64,000 nucleotides of DNA from SXRF01 sp038043465. Lineage in GTDB: Bacteria > Pseudomonadota > Alphaproteobacteria > Rickettsiales > SXRF01. Shown piece by piece: positions 8,262 through 18,159 of this stretch. The stretch is from NCBI GenBank assembly GCA_038043465.1, contig JBBTBX010000006.1, forward strand, positions 404,066 through 468,065, read 5' to 3'. Numbering within the stretch: the first letter of the stretch is position 1; each line of letters starts with the position of its first letter. Position numbers and translations under genes: made by a program. The notes under the pieces are model-generated. The model saw only the letters and a list, made by a program, of their open reading frames with translations, did not search any database and was not told the origin of the DNA.

Positions 8262-10169
8262 CTACCTCTTTGCCTGCGTAAATTCAGGAACCAGCTTTTT
8301 TAGCATATCCAAAGCAGAAACGGAGTCGCGCAGTTTACAGGCTTCATATAGGGAAGAAAAGGATCTTTTCAGGGTTTTCAGGTCAGTTTCTCGTGGAGAA
8401 GCCAGAAAAATTCCTTTATGTGAAGTATGGGCGATATTTTCCGAGAGGTGGAAGAGCTCTTCATAGAGCTTCTCACCCGGGCGCAAACCGGTAAATACAA
8501 TGTCAATATCGCTATAAGGCTTAAAACCGGCAAGCTTAATCATCTGTAGGGCAAGATCCAATATCTTCATAGGACGACCCATATCCAGCACGAAAATATA
8601 TTCCTGCTTGGTCTGCATATCACGCCCCAGCACTGATGCCTGTAGCACCAGTTCAACAGCTTCGCGCACCGTCATGAAATAGCGAGTCATTTCCGGATCG
8701 GTCACAGTTATCGGCCCACCGCCCGCCAGTTGTTCATTAAACAACGGCACCACTGAACCGGTAGAACCAAGCACATTACCAAAACGCACAGTAATAAATT
8801 TAGTATGTCCGGCTTTGCTCTCTTGCTCCTGCTGTCCCATTGCCTGACAGAAGCTTTCAGCAAGACGTTTGCTTGCCCCCATAACATTGGTCGGGTTTAC
8901 CGCTTTATCGGTGGAGATCATAACCATGGCCTGAGCCTGATGCCGCAGGCAGGCCTCAGCGATGTTGCGTGTACCAAATACATTGGTAAGAATGGTTTCT
9001 TCGATATTATATTCAGCAATCGGCACATGTTTTATTGCCGCGGCGTGGAAAACCAGTTCCGGCGAATGTTTTTCAAAAACCTTTTCCACCTGTTCTTCAT
9101 CGCGGACATCACCAAGCACGCAAACCAGTGGTAGGTTTGGAAATTTTGCCCTGAGTTCGCGCTCAATTTGATAGATGTGCAGCTCGCTCAGTTCCATGAT
9201 AACCAGCTCTTCCGGTTCGTAAGAAGCTATCTGCCTGGTTAATTCCCCTCCTATTGTCCCTCCGGCACCGGTAACCAGAACGCTCTTTCCCGCAACTAAC
9301 TTACGCATCGCTTCACGGTCGAGAACATGCTGCGAGCGTCCAAGTAAATCTTCAACTGCTATGGGACGGATATCGAGTTTTTCCTTTATTCCCTGTTTGA
9401 ATTCGCTAAGTCTGGGCAAGCGGGCAAGCGTAATACCCAAACCATCAGCTATATCAAGCAATTGAGCCATATTTTTACCAGAAACATCCTCATCGCTTAC
9501 GATCATCTTTTGTGGCTTTATACCCTTGCGAGTTAATTTTCTAACAATAACTGGAATTGTATCACTGTCCCCATAAATAGGAACCCGGTGGATAGTACGT
9601 CCTTTTTTGGTAGTGTCGTCATCAATCAAACCCACTACCTCATAAGCGGATTGATGATTACGCTGACTATTGCGGATAAATTGTTCGGCTGCATCCCCCG
9701 CCCCTATAAGCAGAACTGGGATTTTATGGATTTCTTCAGCTGTAATTTTCCAGTTGATGGTGTGATCTTTAAGGGCACGATAGATAAAACGAGGTCCGCC
9801 GAGAAGCATTATAAGCAACATCCAGTTGATGAATAACACCGACCTTGGAAGCCCGCTTAATCTGTTAAATATAAACATTAATACGGCAAAAATCAGTATT
9901 GACAGGGTAACGGCTTTTATGATGGTGGTCAGGTCACGCATAGAAGCATAACGCCATGAGCCACGATAGAGGCGCATATATATGAAAACCGTAATACACA
10001 CCAAAGTAAGGGTGACAGTCCCAATTAGTAAATAAGGGAAAGAATCGGTTATCTGCTCATCGCCAAGGCGAATATAGACAGCCAGCAGAAAACTTACAGA
10101 TGCCATGATGGTATCATGCAAGGTTGCTACAAGATTGCGCAGTGATCTATCAAATTTATAGTTGTTCAT
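8262..10169 (-). CDS. FlaA1/CapD-like membrane nucleotide-sugar epimerase/dehydratase
   Basis: Modifies UDP-sugars for surface polysaccharide. The first ~140 residues hold four membrane segments; then a CoA-binding-type Rossmann segment (VLLIGAGDAAEQF) and a second, extended SDR domain with VLVTGAGGTIGGEL. The active site reads STDKAVNPTNVMGASKRLAE, i.e. Met replaces Tyr of the usual YxxxK, as is normal for CapD/PglF/FlaA1 4,6-dehydratases. The ATG at 10169 is preferred to a TTG at 10196; it overlaps the end of the WecA-like gene by 14 bases, suggesting translational coupling. Together with that gene it may act in O-antigen or capsule sugar synthesis, but no other glycan genes are nearby. Confidence 0.88.
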   Translation of the reverse strand: MNNYKFDRSLRNLVATLHDTIMASVSFLLAVYIRLGDEQITDSFPYLLIGTVTLTLVCITVFIYMRLYRGSWRYASMRDLTTIIKAVTLSILIFAVLMFIFNRLSGLPRSVLFINWMLLIMLLGGPRFIYRALKDHTINWKITAEEIHKIPVLLIGAGDAAEQFIRNSQRNHQSAYEVVGLIDDDTTKKGRTIHRVPIYGDSDTIPVIVRKLTRKGIKPQKMIVSDEDVSGKNMAQLLDIADGLGITLARLPRLSEFKQGIKEKLDIRPIAVEDLLGRSQHVLDREAMRKLVAGKSVLVTGAGGTIGGELTRQIASYEPEELVIMELSELHIYQIERELRAKFPNLPLVCVLGDVRDEEQVEKVFEKHSPELVFHAAAIKHVPIAEYNIEETILTNVFGTRNIAEACLRHQAQAMVMISTDKAVNPTNVMGASKRLAESFCQAMGQQEQESKAGHTKFITVRFGNVLGSTGSVVPLFNEQLAGGGPITVTDPEMTRYFMTVREAVELVLQASVLGRDMQTKQEYIFVLDMGRPMKILDLALQMIKLAGFKPYSDIDIVFTGLRPGEKLYEELFHLSENIAHTSHKGIFLASPRETDLKTLKRSFSSLYEACKLRDSVSALDMLKKLVPEFTQAKR

Positions 10170-11151
10170 GTGAAGATTTATTGGCGATACGTGCAAAAAC
10201 CCATACTAAATTAAAAACCATCGCATAAGCAATAAGCAGATTGAAGATAGTCATGCGTGGACTGATTAATATTTGCATTTCTAAAAAAATCAGCAACATG
10301 TTTATTCCGGTTATCATCCGTATAACCCATTTAGGCGAACTACTAACCCTCACTGCACGCAGACAAAAAAGCTTTTTTACTACTGCATTTTTTGCAATTT
10401 TTTCGGAAAATGGCCGGTTAAAGAAAGTAACAAAACTGTCAGCAAGAAAATATGCGGGAAGAATAAAAGCTGCTTCGGGATATCCTTTGCTTGCTGCCAG
10501 CAGCAGAAGGTATCCGGCAATAAAACCCATTGGCACACTGGCAATTTCTCCACCATGAACTTTTGCCGGATAATGGTTCCACCACCAGAATCCAATACCT
10601 CCCATCGCAATAATCAGCGCCTGAGTTGACAGTGAGGAAGAAAAGGTTTCATTCATAATTGTTATGGCAACTAGACCAGCTCCTATGGAAATTATCTGTA
10701 CCGGCAACATACCTTCCAGTTTTTCCAGTTTTTCAAAGCTGTAAATTATCCATAGCCAGAATAGTAGAGCGAGGGTTTTATCCAGAAAACTCGGAAGCAA
10801 ATCAGAAAATATTGTACCATGAAAACCGATAAGAGGAATGGTTATGGCAATGATTCTTACTATAAGTGCTACTGTTCTAGGAAAAGGCATAACATTACCC
10901 AGCAGCGGCAGTCCGGTCAGTAAAAAAATTGAAGCTATCACAGCGTAATTAGTTCCAGCTCCTAACAACCCGATAATAATTGCAAAAACAAGTGCTATTC
11001 CACCATTTTCCGGTGTTGGCATTTTACGTTTTCCGGTCAATATATCGATATTAGGCGAAACTGCACGTTGTTGTAGTGTTAGTATCACCAGCTTGGTGCC
11101 AACCAGCGAAATAAAAAATACAGAAAAAGCCAGAATAATATTATATATCAT
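10156..11151 (-). CDS. WecA/WbpL-family membrane protein with degenerate active-site motifs
   Basis: A 331-residue polytopic protein of the family that transfers sugar-1-phosphate to undecaprenyl phosphate. PTPENGGIALV near residue 45 matches the family's PTPRGGGIAIV. Other catalytic motifs are altered: the expected NFMDGIDG is SFEKLEKLEG, FMGDVGS is HGGEIAS, and the loop that should carry HRSHAYQ lacks these histidines. It overlaps the mutL stop by four bases (ATGA) and the following FlaA1-like gene by 14. Either it uses different residues or is an inactive homologue retained as a partner. Family call good, activity doubtful. Confidence 0.7.
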   Translation of the reverse strand: MIYNIILAFSVFFISLVGTKLVILTLQQRAVSPNIDILTGKRKMPTPENGGIALVFAIIIGLLGAGTNYAVIASIFLLTGLPLLGNVMPFPRTVALIVRIIAITIPLIGFHGTIFSDLLPSFLDKTLALLFWLWIIYSFEKLEKLEGMLPVQIISIGAGLVAITIMNETFSSSLSTQALIIAMGGIGFWWWNHYPAKVHGGEIASVPMGFIAGYLLLLAASKGYPEAAFILPAYFLADSFVTFFNRPFSEKIAKNAVVKKLFCLRAVRVSSSPKWVIRMITGINMLLIFLEMQILISPRMTIFNLLIAYAMVFNLVWVFARIANKSSHEQL

Positions 11152-12971
11152 CCGCGCCTCCCGAATAGCGTCTCAATATCCTTGCGCTTAAGCTCGATAT
11201 AGGTTGGACGGCCATGGTTGCATTGCCCAGAACGCGGAGTCTGCTCCATCTGCCTGAGCAGCGCGTTCATTTCAGAGATATTAAGTACGCGACCAGCGCG
11301 GATACTGCCGTGACAGGCGATGGTGGAGGAGAGATGCTCTATTTTTTCACGCAGTGCCAGTGTCTGCCCATATTCGCTGATATTATCCGCAAGTTCCTTA
11401 ACCAGACCATGCACATCAATTTCGCCAAGCATTGCCGGAGTTTCGCGGACAATAACTGTTCCGCTGCCGAAAGCCTCTATCATAAATCCCAGCTCCAGTA
11501 GCTCATCTTTTCTTGAAATCAAGGCATCTGTCATGCTTTCACCTATTTGTATTATCTCCGGTATCAATAATTTCTGCCTGACAATATCCTGCTTTCCCAT
11601 AGATAGGTTCATTTGTTCCAGCACCAACCTCTCATGCGCCGCATGCTGATCGACAATCACCAATCCGTCAGCAGTTTCCGCCACAATATAGGTTTTATGT
11701 AATTGGCAGCGAGCAGCTCCGAGAGGATAATTCCTGAAGTCAGTATTCTGTTCGTAATTACTTTCGCTATGGCGTGCCAGTGGTGGCAGCATGGCTGGCG
11801 GTATAAATGATTCGGTGTATGGTTGCTTTGGCTGTGCTTCAAATGTGCGTCCTGCCGTTTCGTGTAAGCTGGCGAACGCCGGTTCTCTGACCGCGTTGCT
11901 ATAGGCATAAACAGGAGAAGCAGAGTAACTTTCCGTTACGGCAGAAAAACGTTCCAGTGCTTGCGCCCCAACCGTATTGGAAGCGCGAAAGCCGGAGCTT
12001 GCCAGAGCATTTCTTATTCCGCTTACGATCATTCCACGAATCATCTGACTATCACGAAAACGCACTTCAGCCTTGGCTGGATGAACATTTACATCAACTT
12101 CTTCACGCGGAACGTCAATAAATAATACCACTACCGGATGACGGTTATGCGCCAGCACATCCTGATACGCACCTTTGACTGCACCAAGCAGCAAACGGTC
12201 ACGAACAGGCCTGCCACCGACAAATAAATATTGCTCGGATGATGTTCCACGGTTGAAAGTTGGAAGAGCTGCAAACCCTGTTAGGGTAGCGGACTCACGC
12301 ATGAAAGATAGGGGTATGGCATTTTCTGCAAACTCCTTACCCATAATATCACGCAGACGTTCTATTTTCTGGTCAACAGAATTAAATTTTAATGTGTTTT
12401 TTCTATCGGAGGTAAGGGAAAAAGCAACATCAGGGTGCGACATGGCTAGCCTGCTTATTATATCGGCGGTTTGAGTAACTTCGCTACGCTCGGTTTTTAA
12501 AAATTTAAGGCGAGCCGGCGTGGCATAAAACAAATCACGAACTTCTATCGAAGTCCCAATTGCCAGCGTTGCCGGTATCGGTTCGCAGACATCACCACCT
12601 TCTATGCTTATCTGCCAGGCATTATCGCTACTTGCCGTACGGCTGGTGATGGTCATACGGCTTACCGAACCTATAGAAGGCAAAGCCTCTCCTCTGAATC
12701 CGAGAAAGCGTATATCGAGCAAATCGTCAGATGGCAGTTTGGAAGTGGCGTGCCGCTGCACAGCCAAAGCCAGCTCATCCCTAGTCATGCCTTTGCCGTT
12801 ATCCGTAACCACTATGCGGTTTTTGCCGCCCTGCTCTAAAATAATATCAATGCGCATGCTGCCAGCATCCAGCGCGTTTTCCACCAGTTCTTTCACCACA
12901 GAAGCCGGGCGTTCGATAACCTCGCCGGCGGCGATGCGGTTAATTAAAGTAGGTGGTAAAACCCGGATCAC
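11148..12971 (-). CDS. mutL: DNA mismatch repair protein MutL (endonuclease type)
   Basis: Links MutS to strand removal in mismatch repair. The N-terminal GHKL ATPase contains IAAGEVIERPASVVKELVEN, NALDAG, DNGKGM and GFRGEAL. The C-terminal dimerisation domain has DQHAAHERLVLE near residue 440, matching the DQHA(x)2E(x)4E metal site of nicking MutL proteins, plus ACHGSIRAG and CNHGRPT. Length 607 is ordinary. The start codon overlaps the pgi stop (ATGA) and its own stop overlaps the next gene, so it is embedded in a tightly coupled operon. Confidence 0.95.
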   Translation of the reverse strand: MIRVLPPTLINRIAAGEVIERPASVVKELVENALDAGSMRIDIILEQGGKNRIVVTDNGKGMTRDELALAVQRHATSKLPSDDLLDIRFLGFRGEALPSIGSVSRMTITSRTASSDNAWQISIEGGDVCEPIPATLAIGTSIEVRDLFYATPARLKFLKTERSEVTQTADIISRLAMSHPDVAFSLTSDRKNTLKFNSVDQKIERLRDIMGKEFAENAIPLSFMRESATLTGFAALPTFNRGTSSEQYLFVGGRPVRDRLLLGAVKGAYQDVLAHNRHPVVVLFIDVPREEVDVNVHPAKAEVRFRDSQMIRGMIVSGIRNALASSGFRASNTVGAQALERFSAVTESYSASPVYAYSNAVREPAFASLHETAGRTFEAQPKQPYTESFIPPAMLPPLARHSESNYEQNTDFRNYPLGAARCQLHKTYIVAETADGLVIVDQHAAHERLVLEQMNLSMGKQDIVRQKLLIPEIIQIGESMTDALISRKDELLELGFMIEAFGSGTVIVRETPAMLGEIDVHGLVKELADNISEYGQTLALREKIEHLSSTIACHGSIRAGRVLNISEMNALLRQMEQTPRSGQCNHGRPTYIELKRKDIETLFGRRG

Positions 12972-14266
12972 TGGTCGTTTCCAGCAATCAAATATTTCTT
13001 GGTCAGTTTTTTGCTTTCCTCGACAGCCGGCTGGTCAAAGGGGTTTATTTCAAACAGGAACGACATGAACATTATTTCCAGCGTGAAATGCATAATAAGC
13101 GCCCCGAAATGTTCTTCTGTCAGCTTATCCATCTCAATAAGCCGCACCGGGCAGCGGTTATCAGCCAGGGTTTCAAAGGTTGCTTTTTGCTGCGCTGCCA
13201 TGACATCACCTAAAGTTTTGCCATTAAGATAATCCATTTCCGGGCGATTTTTCGGCACTTCAATTTCATCGCCGGTGCCTTCGCGTTTCAAAGTAATCAT
13301 ATGGAACAACTTATCCTTAGGACCACTTAAATAAAGCTGCAACTGGCTGTGCTGATCGGTGCTGCCCATGGAGCAGATTGGTGTTGTGCCTTTACCGTCT
13401 TTGCCTAAGCTTTCTGCCCAGCACTGGCGGTACCACGCCGAAAATCCAGAAAGACGCTGGCTATAGGGGAGTATAATACTTAAGTTACGACTACGTTGAT
13501 AAAAACCATATTGTATCGTCGCGCCGATTGCCGGTGCAAATTCTTCCGGTCCCGATGCTTCTGCAAGCTGGGTAAGCACTTTCTGCGCGCCACTGCGCAG
13601 TGCCTTAATATCAATGCCAGCTATAACGGCGGGAAGTAAACCAACATTGGTGAATATTGCAAACCTGCCGCCAATATCTGTTTCGTGATCAAGCACCCGA
13701 ACGTCATATTCACGGGCAAGTTGGCGCAGGGGATTCTGACCTTCATGCGCTTCCGGTTCGGTTATAATGATCATCTGCGCGGGAAGTGCCGTGCGACCTA
13801 TGGTCTTCTTTATGCGCCCGATTACCGCGTAAGTCTGAGCTAATGTCTCAAGCGTTGTTCCGCTTTTGCTGATGACAATAAAACAAGTGTTTTCAATCTG
13901 GATTCTTGCACAAATATCATCAAGCATATCCGGATCGATATTATCGAGAAAATCAAAGCTCGGCGCGGCTGATGGGGCAAAAGCAAGCAGTGTCGCACCG
14001 CTTAAGGAAGAACCGCCGGAACCGATAACCAGCACATGGTTAAAGCGTTTGCGGATTCCTTCCGCTAATGTTTCCATGGATTCAAAATCATCGGTGCGCG
14101 CGGTGATGTTAAATATCGGGTTGGCTTCCGTAAAACCACCTGATTTTATTTTTTCAAAACCTGATTTCAGCGACGATATAAGTCCAGACACCTCTTCCCG
14201 ACTCAAACCATGCACCCCGATTTTATCCTGCATGCAATAATCAGTTATTTGACGATATAGCATCAT
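12968..14266 (-). CDS. pgi: Glucose-6-phosphate isomerase (short form)
   Basis: Interconverts glucose-6-P and fructose-6-P. Seen are the phosphate-binding GSGGSSLSGATLL, the SKSGTTLETLA sugar-binding loop, and GSTDQHSQLQLY carrying the catalytic His region. At 432 residues it belongs to the compact bacterial form rather than the ~550-residue enzyme. Two adjacent ATG codons are possible starts; the upstream M16 gene stops 2 bases before, and mutL starts within its stop codon. Confidence 0.92.
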   Translation of the reverse strand: MMLYRQITDYCMQDKIGVHGLSREEVSGLISSLKSGFEKIKSGGFTEANPIFNITARTDDFESMETLAEGIRKRFNHVLVIGSGGSSLSGATLLAFAPSAAPSFDFLDNIDPDMLDDICARIQIENTCFIVISKSGTTLETLAQTYAVIGRIKKTIGRTALPAQMIIITEPEAHEGQNPLRQLAREYDVRVLDHETDIGGRFAIFTNVGLLPAVIAGIDIKALRSGAQKVLTQLAEASGPEEFAPAIGATIQYGFYQRSRNLSIILPYSQRLSGFSAWYRQCWAESLGKDGKGTTPICSMGSTDQHSQLQLYLSGPKDKLFHMITLKREGTGDEIEVPKNRPEMDYLNGKTLGDVMAAQQKATFETLADNRCPVRLIEMDKLTEEHFGALIMHFTLEIMFMSFLFEINPFDQPAVEESKKLTKKYLIAGNDQ

Positions 14267-14268
14267 GG

Positions 14269-15591
14269 CTATTTAGTTCCATCCAATTTTGGGTTTCCTA
14301 TCATAACTATCTGTAATTTATCAAGTTGCACTAGGCGTTTTGCCATTTCACCAACTTGTTTTACAGAAACTGAGTTTATGAGATTATTACGTTTATCCAT
14401 ATAGTCAATTCCCAGATTGTATAGCTGCATAACAGTAAGGAAATTCACGATGCTGGAGTTGCTACCCATATTCACTGCAAAAGAACCTACAATAAAGCGT
14501 TTGGCATCTTCCAGCTCTGTTTCGCTTACTCCATTTTCGGAAAAATTCTTTAATGTCTGCTTTAACACAGAGATTGTTTCCTGTGCTTTTTCATTACGTG
14601 TTGCAAGTTTTCCAACAAATACCGCAGAATGCTGCATAGGAATAAGAGACGAGTGAATAGAATAAGCAAAACCACGTTTTTCACGGATTTCACTGCTGAG
14701 TATCGAGGTAAGCCCCCCGCCTCCCAACAGATAATTGGTAACATAGCCGGTGATGTAATCAGGATCATCACGCTTCAAACCTTCCAGCCCGAAATTTATA
14801 ATAGTTTGTGGTATATCCTGACTAATAAGTGTTATCTGTTTGCTTTCCCCCGGAAGCTTAACTTCCTGAAGGGTTACATCAGGATTATAAGATTTTGGCA
14901 ATTCAGCGAAATTTTTCTCAAGCAAATCGGCAAGCTCAGCTTCGCTTATATCGCCCACCACGCTTATAACGATATTACCGCTGGTCAGGTAGCTTCTGGT
15001 AAAATTCTTCAGGTCGTTTTTATCCAGATTTTCTATAGTTTCCAGAGTACCAAGCTCCGGCTTGCTGTAGGGATGAGTAGAAAAAATCCTTTCCTGCCAT
15101 GCCCTTGACAAGCGATACAGGGGTTTTTCCTGTTGCTGCTTGATAGTAGAGATGGTTTGTTTCTTTATCCGCATAAAAGAATCATCATCAAAACGCGAAT
15201 TCTGGATAGCAAGTCCAAGATAGGAAAAGGCTTTTTCTTTATTTTCGCTCAGCGTATCCATGCTAGCGTAAAAATTATCTTCATCGGCAGAAAAAGATAG
15301 TTTTATTGCTTTTTCTTCCAGAGCCTGGGTAAAGTTTTGCGAATCCATATCTCCAGCTCCATCGCTAAGTATAGCTGTGGTCATTGCTGTCCGCCCCTCT
15401 TTCCCGTCCGGATCATAGGCAGTACCACTTTTCCTGAAAGCAATCCTTGTAGAAATTATGGGTTGCGAATGTTCTTCCACCAACCAGGCAGTAAGACCGT
15501 TCTTAGTTTTTATTTCCTTAACTGTGGTCGCGAAAGCAGTACCGGAAAATAAAAGACAGGTGCTCAGAAGCAGAAATCGGAACATAATCAT
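14269..15591 (-). CDS. M16 family peptidase-like protein, non-catalytic subunit
   Basis: Secreted protein with a clear signal peptide ending in FSGTAFA. It has the M16 fold pattern (KTKNGLTAWLVEEHSQP, then VVGDISEAELADLLEKNF and the C-terminal RGFAYSIHSSL region) but the zinc motif HxxEH is absent; the corresponding stretch reads GRTAMTTAIL. In processing-protease pairs one subunit lacks zinc and helps bind substrate. The gene's ATG overlaps the stop of the upstream active M16 gene, so the two are probably made together as a periplasmic heterodimer. Confidence 0.88.
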   Translation of the reverse strand: MIMFRFLLLSTCLLFSGTAFATTVKEIKTKNGLTAWLVEEHSQPIISTRIAFRKSGTAYDPDGKEGRTAMTTAILSDGAGDMDSQNFTQALEEKAIKLSFSADEDNFYASMDTLSENKEKAFSYLGLAIQNSRFDDDSFMRIKKQTISTIKQQQEKPLYRLSRAWQERIFSTHPYSKPELGTLETIENLDKNDLKNFTRSYLTSGNIVISVVGDISEAELADLLEKNFAELPKSYNPDVTLQEVKLPGESKQITLISQDIPQTIINFGLEGLKRDDPDYITGYVTNYLLGGGGLTSILSSEIREKRGFAYSIHSSLIPMQHSAVFVGKLATRNEKAQETISVLKQTLKNFSENGVSETELEDAKRFIVGSFAVNMGSNSSIVNFLTVMQLYNLGIDYMDKRNNLINSVSVKQVGEMAKRLVQLDKLQIVMIGNPKLDGTK

Positions 15592-17003
15592 TATTTGTCA
15601 CCTTTCTGCATAGCATTTTCTGGAAGCAACAGAGCAGTCACACCCTCTTTCTCTTTAAGAGTGTTCTCTGCAGCGGCAAGCACCTGCTGGACTGAAATAT
15701 TATCAACCAATTTTGACCAGTCTGTGAAATAATTAACAGGCAGGTTAATCATCCTTATCCAGCCCATAATGTTAGCTACTCCGGAAAGACCGTCGCGGGC
15801 ATACACTATTTCCGCTTTAAGCAGGGTTTTAGCGCGTGTAAGCTCTTCACCCGTCAGGCCGTTTTTGAGAAAATCTGCCAATTCTTTATTAAGCTCTTCT
15901 TCCAGTTTTTCTGTATCGATTCCCTGATCAGGAGTAATACTGATGGAAAATTCGCCAGGCCCACGGCTAAAACCATTATAATTAACATCGACTGCTGAAG
16001 CTAATTTTTTCTCAGTTACCAGACTACGGTATAGTCTGCTGGTTTTGCCGCCACCCAACACATGCGCGAGCACGAATAACGGTAAAGCATCTTCTTTTTT
16101 TCCATAACCCAAACTGGAAGCAAAATAGATGCGTGATAATTCCGGCTGTATAACTTGCGGATGACGCATTACTACATGCCTGTTTGCGCGTTGTGGTGGC
16201 TCATCAGTCCAGATGCGTGCGGAAATTTGACCTTTTGGTATGTTACCATAATATTTTTCAGCAAGAGATTTAACTTCCTGTGCTTTAACATCGCCACTTA
16301 CGATTAAAATCGCATTACCCGGATGATACCATTTCTTATGGAAATCCATTACATCCTGCTTGGTCAAACCGTCCATTTCATGCTGCCAGCCGATAACCGG
16401 CAAGCGATAGGGATGATTACGGAATAAAATGGCATTGACCTGTTCAGCAAGCAAAGCATCCGGATTATTATCAATACGCATCCGCCGCTCTTCGATAATC
16501 ACCTGTTTTTCTTTTTCCATGTCAGTGTCAGAAGCTGTAAGACCATTCATCCGGTCAGCTTCCATTTCCATAGCCAGTGGCAGGTTCTCTTTGGAAATAT
16601 TGACGTAATAGGCAGTAGCATCATAACCGGTGAAAGCGTTCTGTTCACCTCCATTCCGCGCGATAATTCTGCTATATTCACCGGATTTATATTTATTGGT
16701 ACCAAGGAACATTGCGTGTTCGTGGTAATGAGCAAGACCGGACTTGCCACGCGGATCATCAGCCGCGCCTACTTTATACCATAAAGTATGGTTTACCGCA
16801 GGAACGCGGTGATTGGGTATGACAATCACCTCCAGACCATTTTTCAGCGTAAAGCTTTCTATGTTCGGAGGATTTTCTGCATAGGAATAACTCGGAAAGC
16901 AGGAAATAAAAAACAAGCAGACAACATATGAGAATTTTTTATAACTATTACTTCCCATTTTCTCGGCTTTCTGTTTTTTTTCTACATTTTTACTGGTCAC
17001 CAT
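15591..17003 (-). CDS. M16 family zinc peptidase, catalytic subunit
   Basis: Periplasmic zinc metallopeptidase. HYHEH near residue 92 is the inverted zinc motif HxxEH and the third ligand Glu lies in MEMEADRM about 75 residues later. The C-terminal half repeats the fold (ILIVSGDVKAQEV; VLGGGKTSRLYRSL). The ORF start gives 15 residues before MGSNSYKKFSYVVCLFF, so the ATG at 16958 is an alternative that gives a cleaner signal peptide; the longer start overlaps the DUF3035 stop by 7 bases. It is followed directly by its inactive partner. Confidence 0.9.
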   Translation of the reverse strand: MVTSKNVEKKQKAEKMGSNSYKKFSYVVCLFFISCFPSYSYAENPPNIESFTLKNGLEVIVIPNHRVPAVNHTLWYKVGAADDPRGKSGLAHYHEHAMFLGTNKYKSGEYSRIIARNGGEQNAFTGYDATAYYVNISKENLPLAMEMEADRMNGLTASDTDMEKEKQVIIEERRMRIDNNPDALLAEQVNAILFRNHPYRLPVIGWQHEMDGLTKQDVMDFHKKWYHPGNAILIVSGDVKAQEVKSLAEKYYGNIPKGQISARIWTDEPPQRANRHVVMRHPQVIQPELSRIYFASSLGYGKKEDALPLFVLAHVLGGGKTSRLYRSLVTEKKLASAVDVNYNGFSRGPGEFSISITPDQGIDTEKLEEELNKELADFLKNGLTGEELTRAKTLLKAEIVYARDGLSGVANIMGWIRMINLPVNYFTDWSKLVDNISVQQVLAAAENTLKEKEGVTALLLPENAMQKGDK

Positions 17004-17665
17004 CCTAAAATATTTCCAATAAGACCACGATCCTTGTCTTTAACTTCCGGAGTCTGCCCCGTGGTTATGGGCTTGTTTGCAGCTTTATTATCTTTAATTC
17101 TTTTAGATTCCTGCTCGGCGTTTACCAAAGTGTCTTTCTTCTCAGTAGTCGAAGTGAGGTTACTCCACCAGCTTCCTTCTTCTTTCTTTTCCTGCGCTTG
17201 CATTTTCTGTTCAATCAGTTCTTCACGAACTTTTGGGTCAGCTTTATCTGCACCAATCTTACTTAGAAATGGAGAACTGCTCGCTCCGCCTTTGTTACTT
17301 ACAGTATCTTTTTTGTTTTTTGCAGAATCTATAGACACTGACTCGACCGGCATTACCGCTGTTTCTACGCTATTGTCATAACCAATGTCATTTTCTCCCT
17401 GCGCCTGCACCGGATTTCCGGTTATAATTGAACGCGCCTGCTTATCAGCCGGAACAACAATAGGTGACTGGGCATCGGCTGACGGCGGACGCAGATTGAA
17501 TTGCGGAGGCACAGAAAGTGGCGGGCGTGATACTACGCGGAATTCATCCGGAGATCTGCTCCCTATTCCTAAAGTTTCTTTGATACCACTAGCTCCACCG
17601 CAAGCAGAAATAGCAAGTAGGCTGCAAGCTGTAAGTCCGGTGTAAAGTTTTCTGTGTAATTTCAT
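16997..17665 (-). CDS. DUF3035 (BamF-like) lipoprotein
   Basis: A 222-residue lipoprotein: signal peptide with lipobox LAISAC, Cys22 the lipidated residue. The conserved alphaproteobacterial block FRVVSRPPLSVPPQFNLRPP follows at residues 42-61 and defines DUF3035, a family tied to the outer-membrane beta-barrel assembly machine as BamF (from memory). The remainder is polar and low in complexity. It sits directly downstream of lspA, the signal peptidase that would process it, a common alphaproteobacterial arrangement. Confidence 0.8.
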   Translation of the reverse strand: MKLHRKLYTGLTACSLLAISACGGASGIKETLGIGSRSPDEFRVVSRPPLSVPPQFNLRPPSADAQSPIVVPADKQARSIITGNPVQAQGENDIGYDNSVETAVMPVESVSIDSAKNKKDTVSNKGGASSSPFLSKIGADKADPKVREELIEQKMQAQEKKEEGSWWSNLTSTTEKKDTLVNAEQESKRIKDNKAANKPITTGQTPEVKDKDRGLIGNILGW

Positions 17666-17667
17666 AG

Positions 17668-18159
17668 TTAATTCCTCGGGTCAGTTTTTTCCTCGAAGAA
17701 CATACTATAAATACATAAAACTACAACACCAATGAAAACAAAACTATCAGCAATATTAAATGCCGGCCAATGTAAATCTGCAATATGGAAATCAAGAAAA
17801 TCAACCACTGCCCCATAACGTATCCGGTCTACTACATTACCTACAGCACCGCCTATCGCACTGCCTATACCAAGTGCTACAACCAGCGATGAATTCCTCC
17901 ATAGCCACACAAGCAATATTGAGATGATGATTGCTGCTACACAGATTAAAATAACCGGTTGGTTATGTTCGGAAAACATGCCAAAACTTACACCTCGGTT
18001 CATTACCAGTGCTATGTTAAAAAACGATGTAATTTCAATGTGGTTATAGACAGTCAGCGCAGGAAGTCCAAGCACTAGCTCTTTGCTCCATTGGTCTAAA
18101 GCAAAAATTATACAAGCTACAGCTATACCTATTAAGAAAATGGATGATTTTTTTTTCAT
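17668..18159 (-). CDS. lspA: Lipoprotein signal peptidase (signal peptidase II)
   Basis: Inner-membrane aspartyl protease that removes signal peptides from prolipoproteins. Four hydrophobic segments; the catalytic Asp pair lies in GNVVDRIRYGAVVDF and FNIADSFVFIG. Length 163 is normal. Its start overlaps the ribF stop by four bases, the widely conserved ribF-lspA linkage (ileS, often between them, is absent). Confidence 0.95.
   Translation of the reverse strand: MKKKSSIFLIGIAVACIIFALDQWSKELVLGLPALTVYNHIEITSFFNIALVMNRGVSFGMFSEHNQPVILICVAAIIISILLVWLWRNSSLVVALGIGSAIGGAVGNVVDRIRYGAVVDFLDFHIADLHWPAFNIADSFVFIGVVVLCIYSMFFEEKTDPRN

Noticed and set aside
8262..10196. TTG start at 10196 for the FlaA1-like gene
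   Set aside because: An ATG 27 bases downstream (10169) gives a more usual N-terminus; neither has a strong ribosome site, so this remains a preference.
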